DNA of 64,000 bases from Streptomyces coeruleorubidus (GTDB lineage: Bacteria; Actinomycetota; Actinomycetes; Streptomycetales; Streptomycetaceae): positions 3,348,001 to 3,412,000 of the forward strand of contig NZ_CP023694.1 in assembly GCF_008705135.1 (NCBI RefSeq), written 5' to 3'. Of this stretch, positions 46,872 through 55,516 are shown in pieces. The notes under the pieces are model-generated. The model made no database searches, was not told the origin of the DNA, and saw only the letters and a list, made by a program, of their open reading frames with translations. The position numbers and the translations under genes were made by a program. Numbering within the stretch: position 1 is the stretch's first letter; every line of letters begins with the position of its first letter.

Positions 46872-47285
46872 TCAGCCCGGGGTGTTCACCATCGACGCCG
46901 CCGCGTACGTCAGGTAGTTCCACAGCGTCTGCTCGTGCTCCTCGGACAGCCCGAGCTCCTCGACGGCGACCCGCATGTGCTTCAGCCAGGCGTCGTGCGC
47001 CGCACGGTCGACGGTGAAGGGCGCGTGCCGCATCCGCAGGCGGGGGTGGCCGCGGTTGTCGCTGTACGTCGTGGGGCCGCCCCAGTACTGGATGAGGAAC
47101 AGCGTGAGGCGCTCCTCGGCCGGGCCCAGGTCCTCCTCGGGATACATGGGCCGCAGCAGCGGGTCCTCGGCGACTCCCTCGTAGAAACGGTGGACGAGCC
47201 GACGGAAGGTCTCCTCCCCGCCGACCTGCTCGTAGAAGGTCTGCTCCTGAAGCGTGCCGCGCCGAATCTCTTTCACGCCCTCCAT
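46872..47285 (-). CDS. glbO: Truncated haemoglobin, group II (trHbO)
   Basis: 137 residues, a 2-on-2 globin. FYEQVGGEETFRRLVHRFYEGV covers the A/B helices with tyrosine B10. LRMRHAPF holds the proximal histidine F8, and HDAWLKHM supplies the conserved tryptophan G8 of group II. It binds oxygen and is implicated in oxygen delivery or reactive-species chemistry in relatives. It is monocistronic, with its start close to the divergent methyltransferase gene. Confidence 0.93.
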   Translation of the reverse strand: MEGVKEIRRGTLQEQTFYEQVGGEETFRRLVHRFYEGVAEDPLLRPMYPEEDLGPAEERLTLFLIQYWGGPTTYSDNRGHPRLRMRHAPFTVDRAAHDAWLKHMRVAVEELGLSEEHEQTLWNYLTYAAASMVNTPG

Positions 47286-47351
47286 GCTCTCAGACGTGGG
47301 GACATAGGTCTCAAGGCCTAGGACCGGCCCCGGTGCCCTTACTGTGGGGGT

Positions 47352-48335
47352 ATGGGCGGGCATGCACCCGACAGGGAACCGGACGATCTCTCCGCCTCCG
47401 CGCGGGCGGCTCTGGTGCGCCGGATCGACGCGAGCGGGGCCTGGGGCGCCGACCCGGCGTGGCAGGAGGCGTTCGCGGCGGTCCCGCGCCACCTCTTCGT
47501 GCCGTACTACTACGTCGGCGTCGCCGGCGGTTACGAACGCCGGTGGGGCGAGAGCCCCGACCCGCAGGCGCGCGAGCGGTGGCTGCGGGGCGCCTACGAG
47601 GACACCCCGCTGGCGACCCGGCTGCGCGACGGCGAACTGCTCTCCTCCAGCAGCCAGCCGTCCCTGATGGCGGACATGCTGGCCGCGCTGCGCGTGGAGG
47701 ACGGGCACACGGTCCTGGAGATCGGCGCCGGCACCGGCTACAACGCCGCGCTGCTCGCCCACCGGCTGGGCGACGACAAGGTGACCACCGTGGACCTCGA
47801 CCCGGAGATCACGGAGTCGGCCCGCCGGCACCTGGCCGCGGCCGGGTACCACCCGGTCGTCGTCACCGGCGACGGCGCCCGGGGCGTGCCCGAGCGCGCG
47901 CCGTTCGACCGGATCATCGCCACCTGCGCGCTGAGCACCGTGCCGCGCGCCTGGCTCGCCCAGAGCCGCCCCGGTGGCCGGATCCTGCTGCCGCTCGCCA
48001 CCGGCCTGGTCGTGCTCACGGTGCGCGACGCGGGCCATGCCGAGGGGCGCTTCCTGCACACGCCCGCCTACTTCGTGCCGCTGCGCGGCGGGAGCCGGCC
48101 CGGGGGCGAGCCGCTCCAACTGGGCGGCGTACCGCGCCGGGCCAGGGAGGACGACCTGTTCCGTTTCCTGCTGGCCCTGACCCGCGGCAGCCTCGACCCG
48201 CAGGAGGCGCACGCGCTGTGGGAGCAGGAGGGCATGCCGCAGCGCGAGCGCTACGGCATCACGGTCAGCGGGGACCGGGAGTGGGCCTGGCTGGACGACC
48301 CGGAGGGGCCGTACGCCTGGCCCCTCCCGGCCTGA
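47352..48335 (+). CDS. SAM-dependent methyltransferase, protein-L-isoaspartate methyltransferase-like
   Basis: 327 residues. The SAM-binding motif is VLEIGAGTGYNAALLAHRLG, followed by VTTVDLDPEI and the PCMT-type DRIIATCALSTVPRAWLAQ. The N-terminus has the conserved AVPRHLFVPYYY. The family repairs isoaspartate, but Streptomyces encode several PCMT-like paralogues, including modifiers of peptide natural products, so repair is not certain. No precursor peptide is nearby. Confidence 0.85.
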   Translation: MGGHAPDREPDDLSASARAALVRRIDASGAWGADPAWQEAFAAVPRHLFVPYYYVGVAGGYERRWGESPDPQARERWLRGAYEDTPLATRLRDGELLSSSSQPSLMADMLAALRVEDGHTVLEIGAGTGYNAALLAHRLGDDKVTTVDLDPEITESARRHLAAAGYHPVVVTGDGARGVPERAPFDRIIATCALSTVPRAWLAQSRPGGRILLPLATGLVVLTVRDAGHAEGRFLHTPAYFVPLRGGSRPGGEPLQLGGVPRRAREDDLFRFLLALTRGSLDPQEAHALWEQEGMPQRERYGITVSGDREWAWLDDPEGPYAWPLPA

Positions 48336-48353
48336 CGAGGCTGCTGCCGGGGC

Positions 48354-49847
48354 TCAGCCGCGGCGGATCGTGATCGTCGTCCAGGCGCCGACGTGCACCC
48401 GGTCGCCGTCCTGGAGCGGCACGGGGACGAACGGCTGGATCGGCTCCTCCGAGCCGTTGACCGTCGTGCCGTTCGTCGAGTTCTGGTCGACGACCGCCCA
48501 GCTGCCGTCGGGCTGCTGGACCAGCACCGCGTGCTGGTGCGAGACGCCCGGGTCCTCCGGCGGCACCGAGAGATCGATGTCGGGGGTGTCGCCGGTGGAG
48601 TGCCGGCGGCGGCCGATCGTGAGCTGGTTGCCGGTGAGCGTGCGCTGCTGCTCGGGCGAGTACGCGGGCAGGTTCAGGCCCGCGGCCTCGGGGCCGGAAC
48701 GCTGCATCATCGCCATGAAGTACTCACGGTCCGGGCCGATGGTCGCGGTCCAGGTCACCGGTCCCTGGGGCGCCTGGGGCTGCTGCGGGAAGCCACCGGG
48801 TCCGGGCGGTGCCTGGGTGGCGCCGGGCTGCGGGTAGCCGTAGCCGCCCTGACCGCCGCCGGGTCCGGGCGGTGCCTGGGTCGCGCCGGGCTGCGGGTAG
48901 CCGTAGCCGCCGCCAGGGCCACCGGGCCCGCCAGGGCCGCCGCCCGGGCCGGTGGACGACGGCGGGGAAATCACCCAGTCGTCACCGCCGCCGCCGAAGG
49001 ACTGACCGCCCTGCTGCGGACGCTGGGTCTCCTGCGGGAATCCGGGCGGAGCCGGCGGACCGGACTGCTGGAAGCCCTGCGGAGCGCCGCCGTGACCGCC
49101 GGGGCCACCGGGCGCGCCGGGGCCGGGCGGCGGCGGGACCGGCCGCGAGGGGTCGGCACCGAATCCGGGCGGGCCGGAAGGACCACCGGGACCGGGAGGA
49201 CCACCGGGGCCGGGAGGACCACCGGGGCCGGGAGGACCGCCCGGACCGGGAGGACCGCCGGGGCCACCAGGACCGCCTGGGCCGGGACGACCGCCGGGCC
49301 CGCCGGGTCCGGGGTAGCCCGAGGGGTCGCTGCCGAAGGGCGGGATCGGTTCGGCCGGGCGGTTCATCTGCGACGGGCGGGAGCCCTGGTACTCGTACGA
49401 GTCACCGCCGCCGTACGACGGTCCCGGCGGACCGGCGGGACCGGGCTGGCCCGGCGGCTGGAAGCGCACGCCCGGGCCGGGCGGCGGCGGGGGCGGGGCG
49501 GCGGGGGTGTACGAAGTCGCCGTGTTCGTCAGGAAGTTCCACCGGCACTCCTCGCAGAACGGCGCGCCGCCCTCACGCGGCGTACGGCACTGCGGGCAGA
49601 GCTCCGGCTCGGCGTTCGGTACGGCGGACAGGTGCGGAGGGCGCCCGCCGGGCTGCCCACCGGGGCCGCCGGGAGGGCCACCGGGGCCGCCGGGAGGGCC
49701 GCCAGGGCCACCGGGGGGCGGGAAGCCGTAGCCGCCGCCGGGCGGGGGCGGCGGAGGAGGCGGAGGCACGGCACCCGCCATGCGGTGACCGCAGACCTCG
49801 CACCAGTCGTCGGAACCCGACTGGTGTCCGTTCGGGCAGGTCGGCAT
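48354..49847 (-). CDS. FHA-domain protein with two zinc ribbons and a collagen-like linker
   Basis: A 497-residue phosphothreonine reader. The N-terminal zinc ribbon is CPNGH...CEVCG (residues 4-20). A second ribbon, CPQCR...CEEC, lies near residue 85. A Gly/Pro-rich linker of about 270 residues has collagen-like GPP repeats. The C-terminal FHA domain has GRRRHSTGDTPDIDL, SHQHA and DQNSTNGTTVNG, keeping the key phosphopeptide-binding arginine, serine and asparagine. It is last in the PknG cluster and likely a partner or substrate of that kinase, as GarA is in mycobacteria. GarA itself is far smaller. Confidence 0.85.
   Translation of the reverse strand: MPTCPNGHQSGSDDWCEVCGHRMAGAVPPPPPPPPPGGGYGFPPPGGPGGPPGGPGGPPGGPGGQPGGRPPHLSAVPNAEPELCPQCRTPREGGAPFCEECRWNFLTNTATSYTPAAPPPPPPGPGVRFQPPGQPGPAGPPGPSYGGGDSYEYQGSRPSQMNRPAEPIPPFGSDPSGYPGPGGPGGRPGPGGPGGPGGPPGPGGPPGPGGPPGPGGPPGPGGPSGPPGFGADPSRPVPPPPGPGAPGGPGGHGGAPQGFQQSGPPAPPGFPQETQRPQQGGQSFGGGGDDWVISPPSSTGPGGGPGGPGGPGGGYGYPQPGATQAPPGPGGGQGGYGYPQPGATQAPPGPGGFPQQPQAPQGPVTWTATIGPDREYFMAMMQRSGPEAAGLNLPAYSPEQQRTLTGNQLTIGRRRHSTGDTPDIDLSVPPEDPGVSHQHAVLVQQPDGSWAVVDQNSTNGTTVNGSEEPIQPFVPVPLQDGDRVHVGAWTTITIRRG
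49170..49300. repeat. GGACCACCGGGG-type repeats encoding a collagen-like tract
   Basis: Tandem copies of a unit of about 18 bp (GGACCACCGGGGCCGGGA) within the FHA gene encode repeating Gly-Pro-Pro-Gly-Pro-Gly. Similar shorter blocks occur at 49660-49720. Length is likely to vary between strains. Confidence 0.75.
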
Positions 49848-49879
49848 GTCGGCGCGTCCCTCCTTCGATTCCTTCTAGG

Positions 49880-51226
49880 TCACTTCTTCACGCGAACAGT
49901 CTTGGTGGACCGGGTCTCGAGCGTCATCTCGTCGGCCTCTTCGACCTTCGCCTTCAGTCGCACAGTACCGGTCGCGGCATCGACCACGTCCACCACCTTC
50001 GCAAGCAGTTTCGCAGTATCGGCGTTCCCGGAGGCACTCGCGAGCTGAACGGCCCGGCCCAGTTTGGCCGTTGCTCCGTCCGTATCACCCGATTTGCGAA
50101 GATCCAGTCCTTGTTGGATGACCTGTGCCAGTTCTGCCTGCCCGGTGTAGTGGGCGACCTGGGGGTTGATCGACGTCGAGGCGACCATGTCGTCCGTCCA
50201 CACGGCACGGACCAGGCCCTGCGCGCCGAGGTTCTGGACGGTGCCGTCGGGCTGCGGAATGACCAGCGAGATCCGGGCCGCCAGCATCTCCTGCCCGATG
50301 TTCGCGGCCGGGACCTCCACGCATACGTGGTAGTCACGGGACTCGTCCCCCCAGGAACCCAGGGGGTAGTCACCGGCGCGCGGCCCCGCCTCGGTGCGCC
50401 GTCCGGTCAGTTCCTCGACCGTGGGCGCGACCTGCTTGACGAACTTCACCGTCGTGTCGACCGGGGTCCACAGCCGCAGGGAGACGTCCGCGACCTCCTT
50501 GCCCATCGCCGTCTCCATCATCTGCGTGAAGTCGGCGGCGAGTCCGGCCGGATCGGCGACGATGTCGGCGGTGCCGAGCAGGGCGGAGGCGATCCCTGTG
50601 ACTTCTTTCACTTCCCAGTCGGTGCCCACGCCGCGCGCGTCACAGGTGAAGCGCCCCGCGCACGCGTCGAGCGCGGCCTTCAGGTCCTGGGGTGACTCGT
50701 GTTCGTTGCGGCCGTCGGTGAGCAGGATGCCGTGCCGGATGGCGACGTCCGCGGAGGACAGCAGGCGGTCGGCCAGTTTCAGCCAGGTGCCGATGGCCGT
50801 GCCGCCGCCCGCGCTGAGCGAGCGCAGCGCCCGTTTGGCCTGCTCGCGGGTGGTGGCGTCGGCGACCGCGAGGCGACCGCCGCCCGGGTAGACCTCCTTG
50901 GCCACGTGTGTCCCGCCGACCACGGCGAAGTGCACACCGTCGCGCAGGGTGTCGATCGCGGCGGCCGTGGCGTCGCGGGCGTTGCGCATCTTCGTCGCCG
51001 GGTAGTCCATCGACCCGGAGCAGTCGACCATGATCGCCACGGCCGCGGACGGGCCCTGGCCGGGCGAGAAGAGGTGGGGCGCCGAGACCGCGGTGCCGAT
51101 CGTGCCGCCGCCGGTCGCCGTCACCGTGACGATGGCGTTGACCTCGCCGGCGCCCTCCGGCAGGTACTCGTTCTGGTACACGTCCACCGAGAACTGGGGC
51201 ACGTTCGACTTCGAGAAATTGGCCAT
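49880..51226 (-). CDS. VWA-domain protein of the PknG cluster
   Basis: 448 residues. The von Willebrand A domain runs from about residue 55 to 245. Its MIDAS site is DCSGSMD, with the downstream conserved threonine and aspartate regions (GGGTAIGTW, LLTDGRNEHE). A beta-rich middle domain and a helical tail (ELAQVIQQGLDLRKSGDTDGA) follow. There is no signal peptide, so it is cytoplasmic, as are the VWA proteins of kinase-phosphatase triads. It probably serves as a metal-dependent scaffold. ATG 51226 was preferred over an upstream ATG that adds 25 residues of noncoding character. Confidence 0.82.
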   Translation of the reverse strand: MANFSKSNVPQFSVDVYQNEYLPEGAGEVNAIVTVTATGGGTIGTAVSAPHLFSPGQGPSAAVAIMVDCSGSMDYPATKMRNARDATAAAIDTLRDGVHFAVVGGTHVAKEVYPGGGRLAVADATTREQAKRALRSLSAGGGTAIGTWLKLADRLLSSADVAIRHGILLTDGRNEHESPQDLKAALDACAGRFTCDARGVGTDWEVKEVTGIASALLGTADIVADPAGLAADFTQMMETAMGKEVADVSLRLWTPVDTTVKFVKQVAPTVEELTGRRTEAGPRAGDYPLGSWGDESRDYHVCVEVPAANIGQEMLAARISLVIPQPDGTVQNLGAQGLVRAVWTDDMVASTSINPQVAHYTGQAELAQVIQQGLDLRKSGDTDGATAKLGRAVQLASASGNADTAKLLAKVVDVVDAATGTVRLKAKVEEADEMTLETRSTKTVRVKK

Positions 51227-51316
51227 GCCTGCTTCGATCCCCCTCGAAAGCCCCCACCGGAGCGGGGTGATGACGGTATGCGGACCGGTCCGCTGAGGCA
51301 TCCCCGTAATGCGGCC

Positions 51317-52810
51317 TCAGGCCGATCCTGCCCCCTGGGGGACGGCCGGGAACGGCACGAGGGCCACTGTTACGTTGTCGTGGCCCCCGCCGTCGAGGGC
51401 GTGGCCGACGAGCACCCGGGCGCTGTGCAGCGGGTGGGCAGCGGCGTCGAGCGGGACGACCCGGGCCATCTCCTCGGCCGCCTCCGCGTAGTTCCACAGG
51501 CCGTCCGTGCAGACCACGACCACGCCCGGCCGGTCCGGCTTGAACGCGGCGGTGTGCGGCTCCAGTTCGTAGGCGTCCGCGCCGAGCCAGCCGGTGATGG
51601 CGTGGGCGCGCTCGTCGGCGTAGGCCTCGGCCTCGCTCATCAGGCCCGCGGCGACCATCTGCGCGGCCCACGAGTCGTCCTCGGTGAGCCGGGCGGGGGG
51701 TGCGCTCCGGTCGACCGGGACCCAGTAGGCGCGGCTGTCGCCGACCCAGCCGACGATCAGCAGGCCCGATGTGACCACGGCGCCGACGATGGTGCACGCG
51801 GGGGCGTTCTGGTGCGGGGCGTGCTCGCGGGCCGTGGCGGGTTCCGCGGCGAGCGAGTTCACCGCGCGCGAGGCGGCGATGATCGCGTCGTGCATCGCCT
51901 GCTGCGGGTGCGTACCGCGTGGCAGGGCGGCCAGCAGTGCCTCGCTCGCCGCCTTCGACGCCGCCATCGAGGCGTCGTCGGGGCGGGTCGCCGAGGAGAC
52001 GCCGTCGCAGACGATCGCCACGGAGGCGGGCGAGCCGTCCGGCAGGGCGGTGCTGCCGATGGCGAACGCGTCCTCGTTGCGGTGGTGGCGCAGGCCGCGG
52101 TCGCTGACCGCGGCCACCGGGCCGGACTCCTGCTCCATGTGGTCCCGTTCGCGCGGCTGGGCGTGGCCGCAGTTCTCGCAGTAGCCGTCGTCGTCCACGC
52201 GGCCGGCCCGGCAGGCCACGCAGACCTTGCCGCCGGCGCCCGCGGCCTGGGCCGCCGGGTCGGCGGACACCCGTGGGTCCGGTGCCTGGAGGAGGTACTC
52301 GTCGGGCTGCTGTGCCTGATAGGTCACTGACTGTGCCGAATATCCGTCGGGCTGTGGGGCGTAGCCGCCGGGCGGCACGGGATGTCCCTCGGCGCCGCCG
52401 GGCGGCCCGGGATGGCCCGCGGCCTGCGGCGGATGGTCGAAGCGGACGCCCGCTGCGGGGGCCGGGGGTGCGCCGGGGGGCGGGGGTGTGTCCGGGGGCA
52501 GCGGGGAGCCGCCCGAGTCCGCGCCCTGAAGGTCCGTCGGCAGGTGCGCCGCCGGCGATCCGCCCGCGCCGTTCGGCCCGGGGGCGGGCCAGCCCGTGCC
52601 GGCGGGCGGCACCGTCGGCGGCTCGGGATACGCACCGGCGGCCGGAACGCCCTGCGCGGGCACCGAGCCGTTCATGGTGATGGTCGGGTTGTCCTCCGGC
52701 CGTTCCGGCACGGCGGACAGGTCGTATCCGCACGCGCCACAGAAACGGTCACCCGATTCGAGGGGTTCCTCGCAACTCGGGCAGGCGGACAACTGGGGCA
52801 TCTGCGACAT
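51317..52810 (-). CDS. PP2C-type serine/threonine phosphatase with zinc ribbons
   Basis: A 497-residue phosphatase. An N-terminal zinc ribbon (C10, C13, C24, C27) is followed by a disordered proline-rich region, a second ribbon (CVACR...CENCG) and the PP2C domain. The metal-binding motifs are SDRGLRHHRNEDA, IVCDGVSS, GWVGDSRAY, VCTDGLWN and GGHDNVTVAL. It starts directly after the kinase stop codon (TAG, one TTG codon, then ATG), so kinase and phosphatase are made together. It presumably reverses PknG phosphorylation. Confidence 0.9.
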   Translation of the reverse strand: MSQMPQLSACPSCEEPLESGDRFCGACGYDLSAVPERPEDNPTITMNGSVPAQGVPAAGAYPEPPTVPPAGTGWPAPGPNGAGGSPAAHLPTDLQGADSGGSPLPPDTPPPPGAPPAPAAGVRFDHPPQAAGHPGPPGGAEGHPVPPGGYAPQPDGYSAQSVTYQAQQPDEYLLQAPDPRVSADPAAQAAGAGGKVCVACRAGRVDDDGYCENCGHAQPRERDHMEQESGPVAAVSDRGLRHHRNEDAFAIGSTALPDGSPASVAIVCDGVSSATRPDDASMAASKAASEALLAALPRGTHPQQAMHDAIIAASRAVNSLAAEPATAREHAPHQNAPACTIVGAVVTSGLLIVGWVGDSRAYWVPVDRSAPPARLTEDDSWAAQMVAAGLMSEAEAYADERAHAITGWLGADAYELEPHTAAFKPDRPGVVVVCTDGLWNYAEAAEEMARVVPLDAAAHPLHSARVLVGHALDGGGHDNVTVALVPFPAVPQGAGSA

Positions 52811-52813
52811 CAA

Positions 52814-55516
52814 CTACACCCACGTCCGGGGGCGGTAACGATTGGCACGTTCCACCAGGTCGATCCTCTCCTCGCCGCCCCGCGCCAGCCGGGCCAGCGT
52901 GCGGTACGAGCGTTCCAGTCCGAAACGCAGGCCCCGCTCGTCCAGGCCGCTGCCGAGCAGCGTCCGTCCCCCGGCGGCGGGAGGGGCGGAACCCTGGCCC
53001 CCGGAGAGTACCCAGTCCAGCGCGCAACCGAGGACTTCGGCCGACAACTGCTCGCGCCGCGCCGGGTCCAGACCGTACGCGTCCAGGGCCTCGACCTGCG
53101 CCGCGGCGGCCGTCAGGTCCTCCAGGAACGGCACGTCCGAGGCGGTCGCCGTGCGCTGCCGCAGCCGCGCCCGGACGGCGGCAACGCGCGCGGCCGTGTA
53201 GTGGATGGAGGACTCCGGGACCGACTCCAGCGTCCCTACGGCGCTGCGCCGGTCCCCGGTCGCCAACTGCACGCGGGACAGCCCGAACGCGGCGCTCACA
53301 TAGCTCGGGTCGGTCGACCACACCAGCCGGTAGTACTCGGCGGCGTTGTCGAGCTGGCCCAGCACCTCCGCGCACAGGCCCAGCGCCAGCTTGGGCGCGA
53401 TCTCGCCGGGGAAGGCGTCGTAGATCGCGTCGAAGGCGAGCGCGGCGCCCTCGTCGTCGCCCGTCACCAGCGCGGTCACGCCCCGGTACCAGACCACCCG
53501 CCAGTCGTCGGGCCGCTCCCCCTCCAGCGTGACCAGCGCCTCCAGCGCGGCGGCCGGATCACCGGTCTCCAGCCAGGCCCGGATCTGCCGCAGCCGCGTC
53601 TCGATCGACGGGGCCGGAGCCGCCGCGAGGGCGCCGAGCAGCTCGGCCGGGGCGGAGGTCATCAGGCCCGCCAGGAAACCGGCGTTGGGGTCGGACGGGT
53701 CGACCCGGGGGACGGGAAGGGCGAGGGCGGCGGCGGGGGTGTCGACGGGTTTGACGAGGCCGTGGGGGGTGGGAAGGCTCTGCGCGCCACCATGGCCGCC
53801 GCCGGGGCGCGGCCCTGCCGTGGCTCCTCCGGGTCCGGCGTGAAGCCGGGCGGCGTGGGGCTGGGAGGGGACAGCGGGCAGCGCCGCCGCGGTCCCGGAG
53901 TGGCGCCGCTTCTGTACGGCCCTCGCCCCGAGCCGGGACACCTCACCGTCCAGCTTCGGGAACAACACCGTGTCCGTGACCCGCAGCTCGGGCCCGAACA
54001 GTGTGGACAGGGCGGGCCGGGCGCGGCCCGTCTGGAGGGAGACGACCTCCCGCAGGACGCCCGTGAGCTGTTCGGTCATCTCCTGCGCGGAGGCGAACCG
54101 GCGGGCCGGGTCGGGGTCGGTGGCGCGGACCAGGAGGCGGTAGAACGACTCGTACTGCCGGAAGACCTCGATGTTGTCCGGGTCGGGCAGGGAGTCGACG
54201 TAGACGTTCGTATAGCCCTGGAAGTCGAAGGTCAGGACGGCCAGGGTGCGGGCGACGGTGTAGAGGTCGCTCGCCACGGACGGGCCGACCTCGGCGACCT
54301 CCGGCGCCTGGTAGCCGACCGTGCCGTAGATGGCCGACTCGTCGTCGTCCATCCTGCGGACGGCGCCCATGTCGATCAGCTTGAGCTGGTCCTCGGTCTG
54401 GATGGCGTTGTCGACCTTGAAGTCGCAGTACAGCAGGTTGCGGCTGTGCAGATGACCGAGCGCCTCCAAGGCCTCCAGGCCGTACGCGCAGGCCTGTTCC
54501 ACCGGCAGCGGGTCGCGCCTGCCCTGCGGGGTGCGGCGGGAGTTGGCGATCTCCTTCAGCGACTTCCCGCCGACGTACTCCATGACGATGTAGCCGTCGA
54601 GGGAGCCCGTGCGCTGGTCCAGGTGCTCCACGAAGTTGTAGATCCGCACGATGTTGGCGTGCTCGATCTCCGCCAGGAAGCGCCGCTCGGAGATCGCCGC
54701 GGCCATCGCGTCCTGGTCGCCGGTGTCCAGCAAACCCTTGAGGACCACCCAGCGGTCGGAGACCGCCCGGTCGACGGCCAGGTAGATCCAGCCCAGGCCG
54801 CCGTGCGCGAGGCAGCCCACCACCTCGTACTGGCCGTGCACGACGTCCCCGGCCTTCAGCTTCGGCACGAACGAGTACGGATGGCCGCACTTGGTGCAGA
54901 AGCCCTCCGTACGGCCCGGCCGGTCGCCGCGCGCGCGGCCCACCTGGGCACCGCAGTCGGAACGCGAGCAGAACCGCTTCCGCTCTGGCACTTCCGGGTT
55001 GTCCAGGACCATGGCGCGCGGGTCGGGCCGCGGGATCGGCGGGACCTGGACCAGTCCGGCGCCCAGCCGGCCCCGGGACGAGGAACCGGCGGCGGAGCCG
55101 GAGCTGCGCACCGACACCGAGCGGCCCGTCGTCTTGCCCGAAAGGGAGCGCGAGAGGCGTCCCGACACCGAGCGGCGGGACTTCGACGACTGGGACGACG
55201 TGCGGGAAGTGCGGCTGCTGGAACGGGAGCTGCCGCTGCCCCCCGAGCCGCGGGAGCCGCCCTTGCCGCCGGCGGTGATGCCGGTCGGGGGTGAGCCGAC
55301 CATGCCGTTCGACGCGACGACGGGGGCCAGGCCGCAGGTGTCGCAGTACAGTTCGCCGCCGCCCACGTCTTCGTAGCTGCCGCCGCAGGCGGGGCGCTGG
55401 CAGGTGCGCTGCGGCTCACCTCGCGTTTCGCCCGGTGACCGGCTCGGCGGTTCGCTCGGTGGTTCGTTCGGTGGTTCGTTCGGTGCCTGACTCACGGACT
55501 CCCCCTTGTCACTCAT
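52814..55516 (-). CDS. pknG: PknG-type serine/threonine protein kinase with zinc ribbons and TPR domain
   Basis: A 900-residue soluble kinase. Order: zinc ribbon (C39, C44, C58, C61), a Ser/Arg/Gly-rich stretch, a second rubredoxin-like ribbon (C183, C188, C207, C210), kinase domain (about 225-480), then TPR-like helices (about 600-890). The kinase keeps K260, E283, catalytic D365 and N370 (in YCDFKVDN, with no HRD histidine, as in PknG) and D382 in IDMGAV. Long stretches such as CLAHGGLGWIYLAVDR, and LTGVLREVV, closely match mycobacterial PknG. There PknG phosphorylates the FHA protein GarA to control 2-oxoglutarate and glutamate metabolism. Its ATG overlaps the upstream gene's stop. Confidence 0.92.
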   Translation of the reverse strand: MSDKGESVSQAPNEPPNEPPSEPPSRSPGETRGEPQRTCQRPACGGSYEDVGGGELYCDTCGLAPVVASNGMVGSPPTGITAGGKGGSRGSGGSGSSRSSSRTSRTSSQSSKSRRSVSGRLSRSLSGKTTGRSVSVRSSGSAAGSSSRGRLGAGLVQVPPIPRPDPRAMVLDNPEVPERKRFCSRSDCGAQVGRARGDRPGRTEGFCTKCGHPYSFVPKLKAGDVVHGQYEVVGCLAHGGLGWIYLAVDRAVSDRWVVLKGLLDTGDQDAMAAAISERRFLAEIEHANIVRIYNFVEHLDQRTGSLDGYIVMEYVGGKSLKEIANSRRTPQGRRDPLPVEQACAYGLEALEALGHLHSRNLLYCDFKVDNAIQTEDQLKLIDMGAVRRMDDDESAIYGTVGYQAPEVAEVGPSVASDLYTVARTLAVLTFDFQGYTNVYVDSLPDPDNIEVFRQYESFYRLLVRATDPDPARRFASAQEMTEQLTGVLREVVSLQTGRARPALSTLFGPELRVTDTVLFPKLDGEVSRLGARAVQKRRHSGTAAALPAVPSQPHAARLHAGPGGATAGPRPGGGHGGAQSLPTPHGLVKPVDTPAAALALPVPRVDPSDPNAGFLAGLMTSAPAELLGALAAAPAPSIETRLRQIRAWLETGDPAAALEALVTLEGERPDDWRVVWYRGVTALVTGDDEGAALAFDAIYDAFPGEIAPKLALGLCAEVLGQLDNAAEYYRLVWSTDPSYVSAAFGLSRVQLATGDRRSAVGTLESVPESSIHYTAARVAAVRARLRQRTATASDVPFLEDLTAAAAQVEALDAYGLDPARREQLSAEVLGCALDWVLSGGQGSAPPAAGGRTLLGSGLDERGLRFGLERSYRTLARLARGGEERIDLVERANRYRPRTWV

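Noticed and set aside
47352..48335. Natural-product-associated methyltransferase locus (PCMT-like enzymes modify some lanthipeptides)
   Set aside because: No precursor peptide or lanthipeptide synthetase lies nearby.
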